From Suillus spraguei (taxonomy: Eukaryota > Basidiomycota > Agaricomycetes > Boletales > Suillaceae), in the NCBI GenBank assembly GCA_016800925.1, contig JABCPU010000006.1, positions 124,001 to 188,000 on the forward strand: a stretch of DNA of 64,000 nucleotides. Reading direction: 5' to 3'. The position numbers and the translations under genes were made by a program. This document shows positions 1 to 13,014 of the stretch, piece after piece. The notes below the pieces were generated by a model, which did no database searches, was not told the origin of the DNA, and worked only from the letters and a program-made list of their open reading frames with translations. Each line of letters begins with the position of its first letter. Positions within the stretch are counted from its first letter, which is position 1.

Positions 1-273
1 ACGACGAGAAGTATGTAGCTTATTGCTCTCTGCACTCCGTGATCTCATTTTACCTTTGACAGAGTAACTCCATCGACACTCAGTGATTGCCTAGCCTCAA
101 ATGCTTACATGTGTTTCTACGTGAAGCGACATCTTGACTACAAACCATACATGAAACCAACTTATCTACTTGCACGTGAAAACGACATCGTTCGTGAGCA
201 AGCAATGGAGCGAGAGAAAGAGGCAGCACGTATGAAAGAAGTGGACGATGCCTTGATGGCGATGGTCGGTTGA
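1..273 (+). CDS. Ubiquitin-specific protease, C-terminal end (5' partial)
   Basis: Only the 3' end of the gene is in the window. A 52-bp GT-AG intron (11-62) separates 10 bases of upstream exon from the last exon. The reading frame gives an Asp-Asp-Glu-Lys-Val turn, then a stretch ending in Asn-Ala-Tyr-Met-Cys-Phe-Tyr. This is the typical last beta-strand of the C19 ubiquitin carboxyl-terminal hydrolase fold (usual form: AYMLFY). A charged tail of about 50 residues follows, rich in Glu, Arg and Lys and probably helical, ending at TGA 271-273. Family members remove ubiquitin from proteins. Which USP this is cannot be told from the tail, and the catalytic Cys and His boxes lie off the left edge. 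Confidence 0.75.
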
Positions 274-562
274 GACTGAAATCGCCCCTGAAATGCGAAG
301 GGAAAAATGAATCATTGTATATATAGGAGTCTAGTGGTCGTTATTAAAACACGGAAACGAAATTTAGTACGCGGTGAGAGTAAGAGGAATGGTGTAGTAA
401 TGGAACAACATGGGAAGGGAAAACAAGTTCGTGATATGCAAGATACAAAGAAATGCAATATTTCCAGAGTGAAGTCGTCGGCGGCGGGGAGGATAGTATG
501 TCGATCAAGGAATAATATCATAGAGTTCGCCGTCTCTGACCCGAATCTCTACCACTTCTACC

Positions 563-1275
563 TCACTGTAATCGGTCATCGAAGATGTATTTGACGTCCA
601 AGAACTGGAAAACCCTTTCGAGCTTGGTGGTGAGGTAGATGCAACGTCTGTAAGGTGAATAAGGATACAGTAAGCCTTCTCTGCAGATAACAGTGAATGG
701 ACACAGAACGAGAAACGCACATCTATCTTTAATGTAAGGAGGGACGAATAGATCCTGAATTTGGAAACCCGATTAACTGAGGCCCAGAAACTTGGATAAA
801 GGATGCAAACCTGGTTCCATACAAAACCTTGGCTCTTCTGGATGGTCAAGATTGGACGAAGTGTATAGGTGGGCCGGCGCTCTCGCTTGCGATAATGCCT
901 CTTTGTTGGCTCTTGCTCAGGATCAAGCGCTTTCTGTTTGCCCTTCATATCCTTCTTAAACTTGGCAGCATTCTTCTCATCGTCGACTCCTTGATCACCT
1001 CGATCGATCTCCATGTTCTGCGTATCATCTTGCCTCTCAGTATTTACGGCAAGATCTCCGTCAGAACAACGGTCGTGATGCCCGTAGTCTTCCCCGTCTT
1101 CTGAGCATGACTCATCTTCGGAAGGACTTTCATTGTAGTCCTCATCATCATCGTCAGATGGAATCTGTTCATAGCAAGCCCAGGTTGGGGGAGAGGAAGC
1201 ACGGCCGATAGTACGGCGCCTGAAGAATGAGGAATAAGGAGAGTTTGGGGTAGTAGGTACTCCTGGACTGCTCAT
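563..1275 (-). CDS. Small acidic protein of unknown function, two exons
   Basis: Proposed CDS complement(563..754,811..1275), 218 residues, start Met at 1275. The 56-bp intron (755-810) has GT and AG ends and restores a clean frame, whereas unspliced reading runs into low-complexity sequence. Residues 1-30 are Ser/Pro/Thr-rich. Residues 40-75 are strongly acidic with Asp/Glu runs. A basic patch (KRHYRKRERRPTYTLRP) leads into a C-terminal half rich in aromatic and hydrophobic residues (GFVWNQDLFVPPYIKDR spans the intron). The composition change and the ordered-looking C-terminus suggest a real conserved protein with a disordered acidic N-terminus. I do not recognise the family. It is convergent with the USP gene, with about 290 bp between stop codons. 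Confidence 0.6.
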
Positions 1276-1855
1276 CGCGGTATACACAATAACAGCCTGA
1301 AGTAAGTTTGTATGTATACGTAGGTTCGAAACAACGTGTGTGTGTGCTGTTCGAAGCTGATGTGAATGCAACCGGTGCTTACAGCAGGTGGTGATATCGA
1401 GAGTGACCGCTGTGACGAATGATCAAGTCTCCTGCACGTGTTCCCACAATCACACATACAGTAACTATCAATTAGATCATCGTGACTCGAGTTGAGTCAA
1501 GACCGTCGATCTTGATCACCACCAAGTATTACCCCAGTTGATGCATGTCTGCTAGTGACAGAGTCACCCACTGCACGGTATGTGATGCATGCTCGAATAA
1601 TTACTACAAGAACGATGCAGCAGTCGTGGTAAAAGGAAACTACTAGTCACCACGATGTCCATTTGACGGTGGTATGCAACATCAGCATCACTACAGGTGT
1701 CGTGATATCGAACTAAGCGGCGGAACAGCCATTTGCGTCCGGGAGCAAGCAGTGAATCATGTCATTGCCGCAGGAGAGGATCATCATGATGTTAGTATGT
1801 GAACCTATTCGGTACTACTATTAGTAGTACTGATGCCGACATTGAGTCCCATCAA
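1276..1855. other. Intergenic region, no gene seen
   Basis: No convincing coding stretch on either strand. It holds the presumed promoter of the small acidic protein (reading left) and ends at the TA target site of the pogo transposon at 1856-1857. A few short palindromic motifs around TAGTAGTAC near 1810-1830 are not explained. Confidence 0.5.
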
Positions 1856-1857
1856 TA

Positions 1858-1897
1858 CTATGCCTCACGGTGGAATCGTCACCCCCGAAAGTCGTCA
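1858..1897 (+). repeat. Left terminal inverted repeat of pogo element
   Basis: Forty bases that are the exact reverse complement of 4868-4907. The outer boundary is set by the TA dinucleotide at 1856-1857. Confidence 0.93.
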
Positions 1898-1981
1898 GTC
1901 ACACTTTTGTCACAGCAGTTCACTGCTGCCGCTTTCAAATTCCGCTCGGCAACGCCTAAAAAAATTGTTACAGGTCAAAAA

Positions 1982-4617
1982 TTATGATTGGTTGGTGTGA
2001 CGTGGAGTATTGTAGGGGATGTGGTTGTAATTATAATGGCTGTATGGTGCAGGAAATGCTTCATGAGAATGAGAACTATGTGGTCCATGATGAGGCAAAT
2101 GAACTTGATGCTGGTGTGAAGTAAAATGTCCGGAAAATTGCTGAGATGCTGGTATGTTGCTGCGAGTTGGATGTACAGGAGGATTGTAAGGTATTTCATG
2201 GCGTGGATCAGGACTATTTATGTTAGAATCATTAGGATGTTCGCGAGAAGAATAATGAGAGCTATTGGCAGGTAGTGCTGGAATGGGTGGAATTTCAATG
2301 GGTGCAGCGCTGATGGTAGTTGAATTGTCAGTTGCTGATGTGGCGTTTCTCGCGCGCGTTCTGCCATTGCCAAACAGAGCTGAAAATCGTGGGTTGTTGG
2401 CCAGATGAGCATTAGGTGGGTCGGCAATGTACTCCTTGATTCTCGAAGTGAGAGTTGCAACGGTCCCCTCGCGAGAAAGCCCCAGAGCGCCAGCAATGGC
2501 GATAAAATCATCCTTGAGTCGATAAGAAGATAAGGCATCAAAGGTTTTCGTTGTGATGTCGTGCTCGATTCGAGTAAGTCGAGCGCTGTCATCAGCCTTT
2601 TTCTTGGCTTGCTTCTCGGCTTCGGCTTTCTTCTTCTCGCGTTGTTCTGCTTCATGTTTATTAAAATCTTCCTCGAGTTCGGGCAGTGTGACGAAGCGCG
2701 ATCGTAATTTGATGGATTTCCTCGTCCATTTCTTCTTCTGATTGGCCAGCTGTGTGTTTGACTCGGATAATGCTCGCTGCCCAAGCGTACAATGTGCGTT
2801 CGCAGATTGGAGCTGCGCGGTAAGCATTCGGATGATTTCAAGGAGTTTTTTATTGTCGTGATACATCCGCTGAAGTTGGTTCCACAGTGCATCCTTGGAT
2901 AAAGACATGGCATGGCTGTAAGGGGGCAGGAAAGGGACTGGGAGAGGTTCTGATAATGGTGAGGAAGACCGGGTGACATGAGTAGCAGATTCGTTGCTGT
3001 GCGTTGTTGAGGAGGATGCCAGTGGCTGGGGAGAAGATTGTATTGAGACGGGTGCAGCTGCTAGCTCCGGATCATCAGTTGTGGTCACGTCAGCGGTATT
3101 TTCTTCATCGGTCTCCTGTTCGTCTATGTCTATGCTCTCACCATCAGATTCCAGCTCAATGTCACTGCCGTTTCCATCTTCCGAGTCCTCCGAGTCATTG
3201 CCGGGATATAATCTTCATCAACATCCATTTCCGTGTCACTTGTGAAGGAAAACGGTGAGGATGGAACTTCGGTAGGATAAGATGGTGGCATGTGGGCTTT
3301 GGATGATGATGCCATGCTTGGTGCAAAATCTCGCTCCGTGAAAACTGAAGGGTCAAGGGGGTACAATCCAGTCTTTTTGAACGCGTTTTTGATGAGCTCG
3401 GGAGTGATGGCATTCTGGGTGGACATATATTCATGAATGAAATTGTAACGATCGATTTCGATGCCCTCAGCGAGACGTTTATCACAGTGCTTGGACCAGG
3501 CACGTTGCACAGATGAAAATACGTTCACATCAAGTGGCTGCATTTTATGGGTCACCTTCGAAGGGAATGCATGACAGATGACACCATGCTTATATGCGGC
3601 CCTCTTCATCTTGTCCGTTTCATGTGAGTCATGCCCATCATAGGTAAGAACAATGGGTTTTTCTGGATCGACACGGTGTTTCTCTGCGAAAGGAACAAAG
3701 AGTTCTGAGAACCACTTTTCGGCAATCTCACGATCTGTCCATCCTGATGGTGATGTCGAGAAGCTGTTTCATTAAGTTCACTAGATAAGACCACAGTAAT
3801 CAGATGATCATGTTCACTCACCCTTCAACTTGATCTTTGAGATCTCGTAGGTCCGGAGGTGGCCCATCAGTAAGAACAAACCAGGGTGGCATTCTAACTC
3901 CTGCAGCAGAAATGCACTCGATAATTGTTACAAGCTCTAGGTTATCACTGTGCGTCCGGTACCGATTCACATCCTCTCTAGCAAAGATGAACTTGCTTCC
4001 ATCATTCTTCCTTCCACCCCCCATCTGATTACCCTTTTCATCCATATTCCAATGATGCTCTGGCGGAATGCCCTTATATTTGACCTCGAGCTGCTTCCGC
4101 ATGTCAAAGAACTCCCCAATCGTAGCCTTGTTGAAGTTCTGGCTGCGCTTGGGATCTAGCCCACGTGGTTTTGACATACAAAGAGCAGGGTGCCGGCATA
4201 GAAAGCCATAGTGCCAGTTGTGTCCTGGATAATGACCAGTGAGATCAAAAACCTGAGCACGTAACTGCTTTGGGTGAAGAGGCTTGGCCATTGATGAATT
4301 AAGGTTGCACCAGTCGAGAATGGTCTGCTCTTGTGCAGGCGTGAGGATCTGCTGACCTACATGTGCCTCGCGACGTGGTTTATGTTCCCCTGAGTACCGT
4401 TCACCCAAAGTTGTGCGAGGTATCTAGTTTGATAAAATCATGAGAGTTATTAAAACAGTGACTCGGAGAGGGCAAAATACTAGCTTACATTATTGGCCAA
4501 TGCGGCTTCTTTGATGGTCTTGTAGACCTTGGTTGTAATCCCCTGGATGGCAGTCTGGATCCGCTGCTCATAAGTGGGATCACGCGACTCTCGTGATTTG
4601 CCTTTTGGGCGAACCAT
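1982..4617 (-). pseudogene. Pogo/Tigger-like DDE transposase, probably frameshifted
   Basis: Exons on the minus strand: 4617-4489 (start Met, 43 residues), 4423-3822, and 3763 down to the stop at 1982. Exon 1 and the start of exon 2 form a helix-turn-helix DNA-binding region (KTIKEAALANN, then IPRTTLGERY). A CENP-B-like second helical region follows. The DDE catalytic core is visible: NMDEKG, then after the second intron LTYDGHDSH, and MQPLDVNVF, giving three aspartates (DDD type, as in pogo). Past the core come an acidic segment, a coiled coil rich in Lys and Glu, and a C-terminal SAP-like helical stretch (FDALSSYRLKDDFIAIAGAL) before a His/Pro/Ser-rich end. Near 3201-3205 the frame shifts: the upstream frame runs into a short artificial end while the acidic and coiled-coil part is open one frame over. 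One base appears to be missing in a GGG run, either a real lesion or a sequencing error. Confidence 0.85.
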
Positions 4618-4867
4618 GCCTGAATGTGTCAGCTCACTGAAAAGTCGTCACAGCCAGTCAACAGCCAGTGGTAGTATTTTTTAGAACTCCGCCACGGCAG
4701 CGCTCGGCTGGCTGTCACCAGCGTGACTTTGACGGCTTTCAATGAACTTCACCGTTTCTTAATAAAAATTGATCGTTCAACCTCGCAATGAAAGGTGCAT
4801 GATAGAAACATCGACTCAAGTTCTGAATTGTGTGTAGAGGTAAGAATTGAGTGAGATATTTAGGTCG

Positions 4868-4907
4868 TGACGACTTTCGGGGGTGACGATTCCACCGTGA
4901 GGCATAG
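4868..4907 (-). repeat. Right terminal inverted repeat of pogo element
   Basis: Exact 40-base inverted copy of 1858-1897, followed by TA at 4908-4909. It lies just upstream of the DUF6533 gene. Confidence 0.93.
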
Positions 4908-4980
4908 TATTTGTGTGGCTCCTGTACAACGTTGGTATAGTTACTCTTTTGTATCCCATCATCATTGGTTATTATGTCTG

Positions 4981-6926
4981 ATGAGATCCTCTGGCAGTGT
5001 GATTTTTCGCAAAATTCAGGGAGCTCTAGAGGATGTTCTGAAAGAGACAAAAGCAGAGTATGCAGCGACTATACTTACTGATATTGTGAATGCCGTGAGG
5101 TGTTCGGACTTTTTCTGTGCAGGGTTTGGAGAAATTCAAAAGAACCGAGGGTCCGATTGATGACAGAGTATCATGAACTCTGTCATACATACATCCACAC
5201 TCGCTCTCACTCATCCCTTGAATATGACCGTAGTCTCAAATGATCCCGGTTGGTTTCCAACAATCAGTGTAATCAGTTTTTTCAGCTATTGGATGGGTTC
5301 GTGTATTAGTTGAAGTCTCAATCTAAACTTGACTTGTGTTTCTGCAGTTGCTGCTAGTGTCGTTGTGGTATACGATTGGGGTGAGCAGGATCATTGCCTT
5401 CAAGTTGTTCGGAAATTGCTGAGATTCTTATGATATTTCTAGTATTAACAATCGGACAAGAGGTAGGTCGATATTGTCGCCGGAGCAGCCAACTTGCTAA
5501 TAATGGTGTCATAGATTGAACTCATCTGGGTGAGTGACGGAGTCCCATATAGAAGAAAAACAATGAATTCGTGACAGGGGCAACACTGGTCCCTCATGAC
5601 TGTGCTGTACTTGGTTGTTCGTACCCCATGTTATACTATAGCGTGGTTAGCAAGTTGTGCTGATTCCAAAATGTTCTAGATACGTTATATTGGACTTCCA
5701 TATACTATGTATGTGAGGCCAAAAAATTGGTACTGTGTTAATCGCTCACCTCTGACAATTAGTATCAATTTTCTGCGTATGTTTCATATATACTGTATTC
5801 GATTTTTTCTGACGGTAGCGCACAGCAAGTATGCCAATGGTCTCTCTGACAGATGCAGTGAGTATTTTGTAACAATCTCATTCCTATCCAATGAATACAC
5901 TCATTTTCAGGGGTGAGTGAGTTTCTGACCATTGAACTTGGCTCAACATAACGACTCAATAGGTGTAAGTTGGAGTGTTTGATCCTAATAGGGTAACTAC
6001 TGATTGAGTATCTCAGGCAGTATTGTGTACTTGACGGTAAATGGGACTAGTGTGGCCGTAACAGCCATGTTGGGCGGTGAGTTATCCAGCTGCAATACCT
6101 ATGTGATATTGGCTTGACTGAAACATGGGTGCAAGTCATCATGATTGCTCGGTTACATGCCATGTATCACAGTTCTAGGATGATGCTTATCTTCCTTGTT
6201 ATTACCTTCCTGGCTGTTAACATCGCCTGTGGAGTAATCACAATAATAGGGCTCAAGGGTACTGTAGCAGGTAAGCTTTACTTGTTGACCTAAAGAACAC
6301 AGCTCATTGGACAAATGACAGTGGAGCTGATACTATTTGGTATTCATATGTGCCGTGATGCATTTGAGGGTGATGCCGAGCCTCTGGCCATAGCGATTTG
6401 GACGCTCAACACTGTTTGGGAGATTCTCGCACTGTGTCTTTCAGTCTGGATTGCTGTAAAACACTTCCTTGACCTGCGGCGATTCAATGCATCGGGAAGA
6501 TCGGCCATGGGGGACTGTTTCAAAGTGCTGGTAAAATCTCATGTGCTTTATTTTGCAAGGTGAGCTTGTAATGCGAATGCGCTTATATTTTTTGCTCAAG
6601 TTCCGTATATGATAGCTTTGCTGGTGTCTCTTGCATGCAGCTTCTTCTTCTCTCTCCAGAGCTCGTGGTGCGCAGATCAGTCGCTGACAGCTGCTTGTAA
6701 CCACTGCTTATCATTTCTATAGAATTCAATTTCTATGAGAGCTGATACACTCTATGGTGCTTGTCAGATTTTATATCGCGTGCAGTTATTTGTGCTGGGG
6801 CCACGCCTCATCCTTAGCATTCGAGACTATCACGCAAAGCTCGTGGCCAACTCCGACGCAGAAACTAACATGGATTCGATTGTCTTTCAGGAGCGTGTGC
6901 ATGTGCCGACTAGCAGTACTGTGTAG
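4981..6926 (+). CDS. DUF6533-family multi-pass membrane protein
   Basis: Multi-exon gene of a large basidiomycete family of seven-helix membrane proteins with unknown role. Recognised segments in order: AASVVVVYDW (5348-5380); VLTIGQE (5443-5462); IELIW, a 15-bp exon (5515-5529); GQHWSLMTVLYLV (from 5578); IRYIGLPYT (5680-5708); a 14-bp exon (5763-5776); MPMVSLTDA (to 5857); a membrane pair with MLGVIMIARLHAMYHSSRM and FLVITFLAVNIACGVI (about 6016-6270); GIHMCRDAF through KVLVKSHVLYF (6319-6560); then LFVLGPRLILSIRDYHAKLV and a serine-rich tail to the stop at 6926. Met 4981, which opens a 45-residue segment ending IVNAVRCSDFF, is my best start. The first intron (about 5117-5347) and the junction between 5858 and 6016 are not resolved. 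The pogo element ends 72 bp before this Met. Confidence 0.75.
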
Positions 6927-7324
6927 GGAAATGCTTGTCGAGTGTTCTGCATACTGGAGGGAGGTATCTGGTCGAGGATCTGTCGAGTATTTATTTAACT
7001 TATCCTGTATCAAAGTATATTTAAGACGAGGTTTTAAAACGTATCACTACTGGAAGTCAGTGAACCACCTGCCCGCACTTGCACCAAATGGCAAGCTGAA
7101 ATTATCCACAACATTTCGCGAACAACCTACATAGGCCTGTCAAAGTATTAATGAAGCTTGTGGATTAAACAAAGAGACCGTATGCATCTGCACTTTTGGG
7201 ACCAAAGGGACTCAAAATGCATCCAAATATGGTAATTTTTTGACACAAAAGTGACTGTTTTTTTACATGAGCGCTGCAGTGGTGCTTGAAGTTGAAGTAG
7301 ATCAAGCACTATCGTACTGCACTG

Positions 7325-8537
7325 ATGGCGGGTACAAAGTTTGCATACGTACGCAATTTTGAACTCCCTGATCCGCTGTTACCGGACACCTATCTTGTTT
7401 GTCGTCTAGACGGCCACTCTTTCCATCGGTGAGTGAGCATCAGGAGCCGGTCGAAGGGGACGACGCCTTATGACTCAATCGGACTTTACAGGTTCTCGGA
7501 CGAGCATGGTTTTGCCAAGCCAAACGACGAGCGTGCGCTGCAACTCATGGATCACGCCGCAAAGAGCGCGATGATGGAGTTCAAAGATATCCTGCTCGCT
7601 TTCGGTGAATCCGACGAATTCAGGCAAATATAACTCTTTCTCCCAGTCGCAATCAGTTTTATCACTCATCGCAGCTTTCTCTTCCGAAAGTCGACGAACC
7701 TTTATAACCGACGACACTCGAAAATACTCACCACGTTGACGTCTTACTTCACATCGTGCTATGTGCTTAACTGGTCGCAGTATTTCCCGGACACGCCTTT
7801 ACGATATCCACCGTCATTCGACGGACGCATTGTCGTGTATCCGACTGAACGTGCAATTCGCGACTACTTTTCATGGCGGCAAGCCGACAGTGGGTCTATC
7901 TCAAGTGATCGTTTGGCTGAGACTGAGCACAGCTGCTTGTCAGCGTAAAGCCCACATAAACAATTTATACAATACCACCTTTTGGGCTCTCATACAGAAG
8001 GGAGGTCAGACTACTACGGAAGCCCATGCCACGCTCAGAGTATTTATTTTTCCTCCCGTATCTGTGATTCATCGTTGACAAACCTTCAGGGTACCGTTTC
8101 CGCGACCAAGCATGAGATGCTTTTTTCTCGGTTTGGTATTAACTATAATGAAATATCGCAGAGGTTCAAGAAGGGTAGTGTTATAGTTCGCGAAATCGTG
8201 CGTTCCGTTGGAACATACCTCATTTAATCTTACTCGCGTTGGCATATAGGTAGCCCCTGGATTATCAGACAAGGGTGAATGTGTAGAACCCCCGATGCTT
8301 TTGACTCGCTCAGAAGTCAATCAAACACGCGACAAGAGCCCCCATCCACCGACAGACATACCTTCGAATTCACAATCTGTGAGCGAAGGTGATGAGACGC
8401 CGCCATTCGACCCTCCGTGTCACAAACGTTCCAAGGCGAAGAAGAAAAATAAACAGGAAACTACGGTAGAGGTACTGCACTGCGATATCATTGGCGATGA
8501 GTTCTGGCTGGCCCGTCCACATTTGCTGGAAAATTAA
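7325..8537 (+). CDS. THG1: tRNA(His) guanylyltransferase THG1
   Basis: Six exons: join(7325..7428,7492..7623,7675..7889,7951..8039,8090..8197,8250..8537), 936 bases, 311 residues, all junctions in frame. Thg1 adds the extra 5' guanosine (G-1) to tRNA-His, the identity element for histidyl-tRNA synthetase. Family hallmarks are all present: YLVCRLDGHSFHRFSDEHGF, with the Asp-Gly-His metal site; FGESDEFSFLFRK, the second metal-binding acidic motif; RRHSKI; YFSWRQADTHINNLYNT; TKHEMLFSRFGINYN. The C-terminus carries a lysine-rich patch (KRSKAKKKNKQE) and ends with the expected CDIIGDEFW-type strand. Intron 2 (7624-7674) has a GC donor instead of GT. Length is close to other fungal Thg1 proteins, and no lesion was seen. 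Confidence 0.95.
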
Positions 8538-11017
8538 TACAGCGTCGACAAGACTCAGAGAGGTGCCGTCATCGTCAACATTAAGAAAGTAGCGGTGATG
8601 ACAAAAGTCACAATACAGCTGCTGTGACTGCTCTCAGTTGGATTACTTTAACTGTAGACTCGCCAAAACATATCATTACAACATTTAGCCGACATGTATG
8701 ATCGATAGAGGCGCTTGGCTCTTTTTTTTGATCGAGATGGCTGTACAGTGTTTTCGGCTTTCTAATGTCCGATAACACCAATAATTCTCAGCAGTACGAG
8801 GCCAAGAAGTGATAACTCCGTCGTGCGTTTAAAATACCCACCAAGACAACACGACACAGCCGTCCATTGAGCAACCCCGTTTCCATTCAGATTTGCAGAT
8901 CGGCGAGCACATCCTTTATTTGGGAGTTCAGAAAAACACTCTGCCGAGCGGGTTCCAATATGTCGTGGAGGGGTTGAACGTGACGCAAGTAACAAACGGT
9001 CCACAAATTGTTGGAAAACAGTAAGATACTCTATTTTGTAGAGTAAGGAATGACGAACCGGTAAATACCAAAAGTGAAAATCCTATTATGAATAATGCAA
9101 TAAGGTGATCGCATGATATTCCGAAATAAACACGGCTATCAGTACTGGCATTAATAAAAGGTACTTTCAGTATGAGGTACAGCTGAGGATATTCAAGTTT
9201 CTTATACACAAAAGAGTTTACTCACCTGAACCTAAAAGGTCCGGTGTCAAAGCCACTGTAGTAAGGAGCACAGTACAGGGGTTACACGGAGATGAGGTAG
9301 CAGAGGTGTAGCAGGGCTGCTGCAGGGGCCAGGTTCGGGTCCTGGTGCAGTGGCAGGAGTCCTGTTCGTAGTTGTGCACTGTGTTGTAGTCAAGTCCTCG
9401 ACAGATGGAACGGTAGCCTCCCGCTGTAGAAGTTTTCCCTCGCAGTCCGTGCCCGTTCCACCGCACATTCAAACACATATGACCACCGCCAGTCTACCAT
9501 TGGACCGAGTCCATAACAACAGTCCCGGGCACATTGATCGGTGATTGAAAGTATCCTCCGCAAACGCTCCCATACGATGAAGGAGCTCATCAAAAAATAA
9601 CCGATGATGGGCATAGCAATGGTATCTAACTCTACCATCAAAATGTCTTCAGGGAAAATTTGAGAACGAGCTTACAGGCAGTTCTCCAGCCCTGCAGTAC
9701 GAGAGAGCCTTGCCCAAGAACAGACACAATAAATGTAAGTTCGAATGTCGCTAGAATTGTGCTAGTCTGCTCTAAGCAAGGATTAAGTGCGCGATATGAC
9801 GGAGTCTTTGCTCATGGATCCATTGTAATTGCTAAGACCCAGAATACTGGTCTTGTTATGCATCGCCTTTAACGTCGGGTTATTCGAGTGTCTGATTTGA
9901 CTTGAGCTATATTGAGCCACATGGGTGACGCGGCATCACCAAAGAGGTGTGTCATCTTTGGACAGGATCTGTCAAGGCGTCGAGAAGGGACGCCTAATGC
10001 CAAACGTTAATGCGGACGTTGCGGAACGTCCGCATCATGATGCACGATCACCAAACGTTGTCTTGCCTCCCGCGCCCTGGACCGGCAGTCGCCGATACTG
10101 AATACCACACCTGCCATTTCTAGCACGGTGCACCCCCGCTTCTTCCAGCTCACGCCCACTCGTATGTGTCGATGGGTTCTTCTGCGGCTTCGAGGAGCCC
10201 ACATTCCGAACTTATATCTAATGCAAATTGCAAGGCCACAACGATGCCGGACAACTAATATTATATCCCTTGTAGCAGAGCCGATGCCTCGTTGTCAAAA
10301 CACGCTGAACTAGCGTGGTGTTTCAAGTTGGAATGTATCCGCCTTGCTGTAAAAGGGAAATAGAGAACCTGCCTCCGACGCAATCCAGCCAAAATTACTG
10401 AATGAGGTCAATATGGACTTACGGTCGACACTGCCATCATGAATTTCCTTGTAAGGTATTTACCAAAGTTCTCATGCATAGGCGTTCTCAGCCAAAGGGA
10501 GCTGACGTACTCATTTCGCACGAGAGACCTTATCCAGAGGCAATCCGAGAGCTCGATTGCTTTCAAGCACTTTACAGCAAGCTAAAATTTTTACTTCCTT
10601 TGGTAATTTTCGTAGTGAGAAGGTGAAACATGTCACACCTTGCCGCCGTGCTTAAAAGGTGGGCCCGCCTACTGAGTATTTTCAGTGAAAAAAAGCCCAC
10701 AAGGCCTCGAAACCGATACAAACCCTTCCCTACATTAATTCTTGATATCTCTTTCATCTTTGAACGGTTGATCTTCTTGTACTACCTTATCATCATCAGT
10801 GATTGTCCTTGGCAGGTGAAATCTGATTTATACCTCGGGAAATGCCGTGACTGATGACCTTGCTTTCCAATTTTACGTGTTATCTACAACCTCCTGGTCA
10901 CCTGACCTCCGCGTCGCGTCGTTCTATTACTCGACTATTCACGTTTCGGTTGTTGTCAATCTGTTTGGTTTGGTGGGTCCCTATTTTTTTTTACAATGTT
11001 CCCTGCACGCAGTTACC
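8538..11017. other. Long stretch without a firm gene; possible minus-strand remnant at 8760-9680
   Basis: No gene could be assembled with confidence. On the minus strand 9680-8760 shows several partly open frames that might be exons: a Cys/Pro/Thr-rich piece (TTNRTPATAPGPEPGPC, near 9300-9380) followed by a Cys-containing segment and a hydrophobic end (LGLVLLRIIGVIG near 8770). That would suit a small secreted or tail-anchored protein, or a decayed one. No family is recognised. An 11-bp perfect hairpin is at 10010-10035. From 10040 to 11017 nothing coding was seen; the final part should be the forkhead promoter. Confidence 0.3.
10010..10035. repeat. Perfect 11-bp inverted repeat with 4-base loop
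   Basis: Arms ATGCGGACGTT and AACGTCCGCAT are separated by GCGG. It lies in non-coding sequence about 1 kb before the forkhead start. It could be a protein-binding palindrome or a hairpin, or chance. Confidence 0.6.

Positions 11018-13014
<1,997 letters not shown>

Larger units (their letters stand above)
1858..4907 (-). mobile_element. Complete pogo/Tigger-type Tc1-mariner DNA transposon
   Basis: A 3,050-bp element bounded by perfect 40-bp terminal inverted repeats, 1858-1897 and 4868-4907. Each starts CTATGCCTCACGGTGG going inward. Each end is flanked by TA (1856-1857 and 4908-4909), the target-site duplication of the Tc1/mariner superfamily. The interior holds a single minus-strand DDE transposase gene with two introns. 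The identity of the two ends suggests a young insertion, although the transposase seems to carry one frameshift. Confidence 0.93.

Noticed and set aside
9218..9641. Minus-strand gene for a secreted Cys/Thr-rich protein
   Set aside because: Pieces look protein-like but overlap in different frames with no splice model I trust; kept only as a note in the gap entry.
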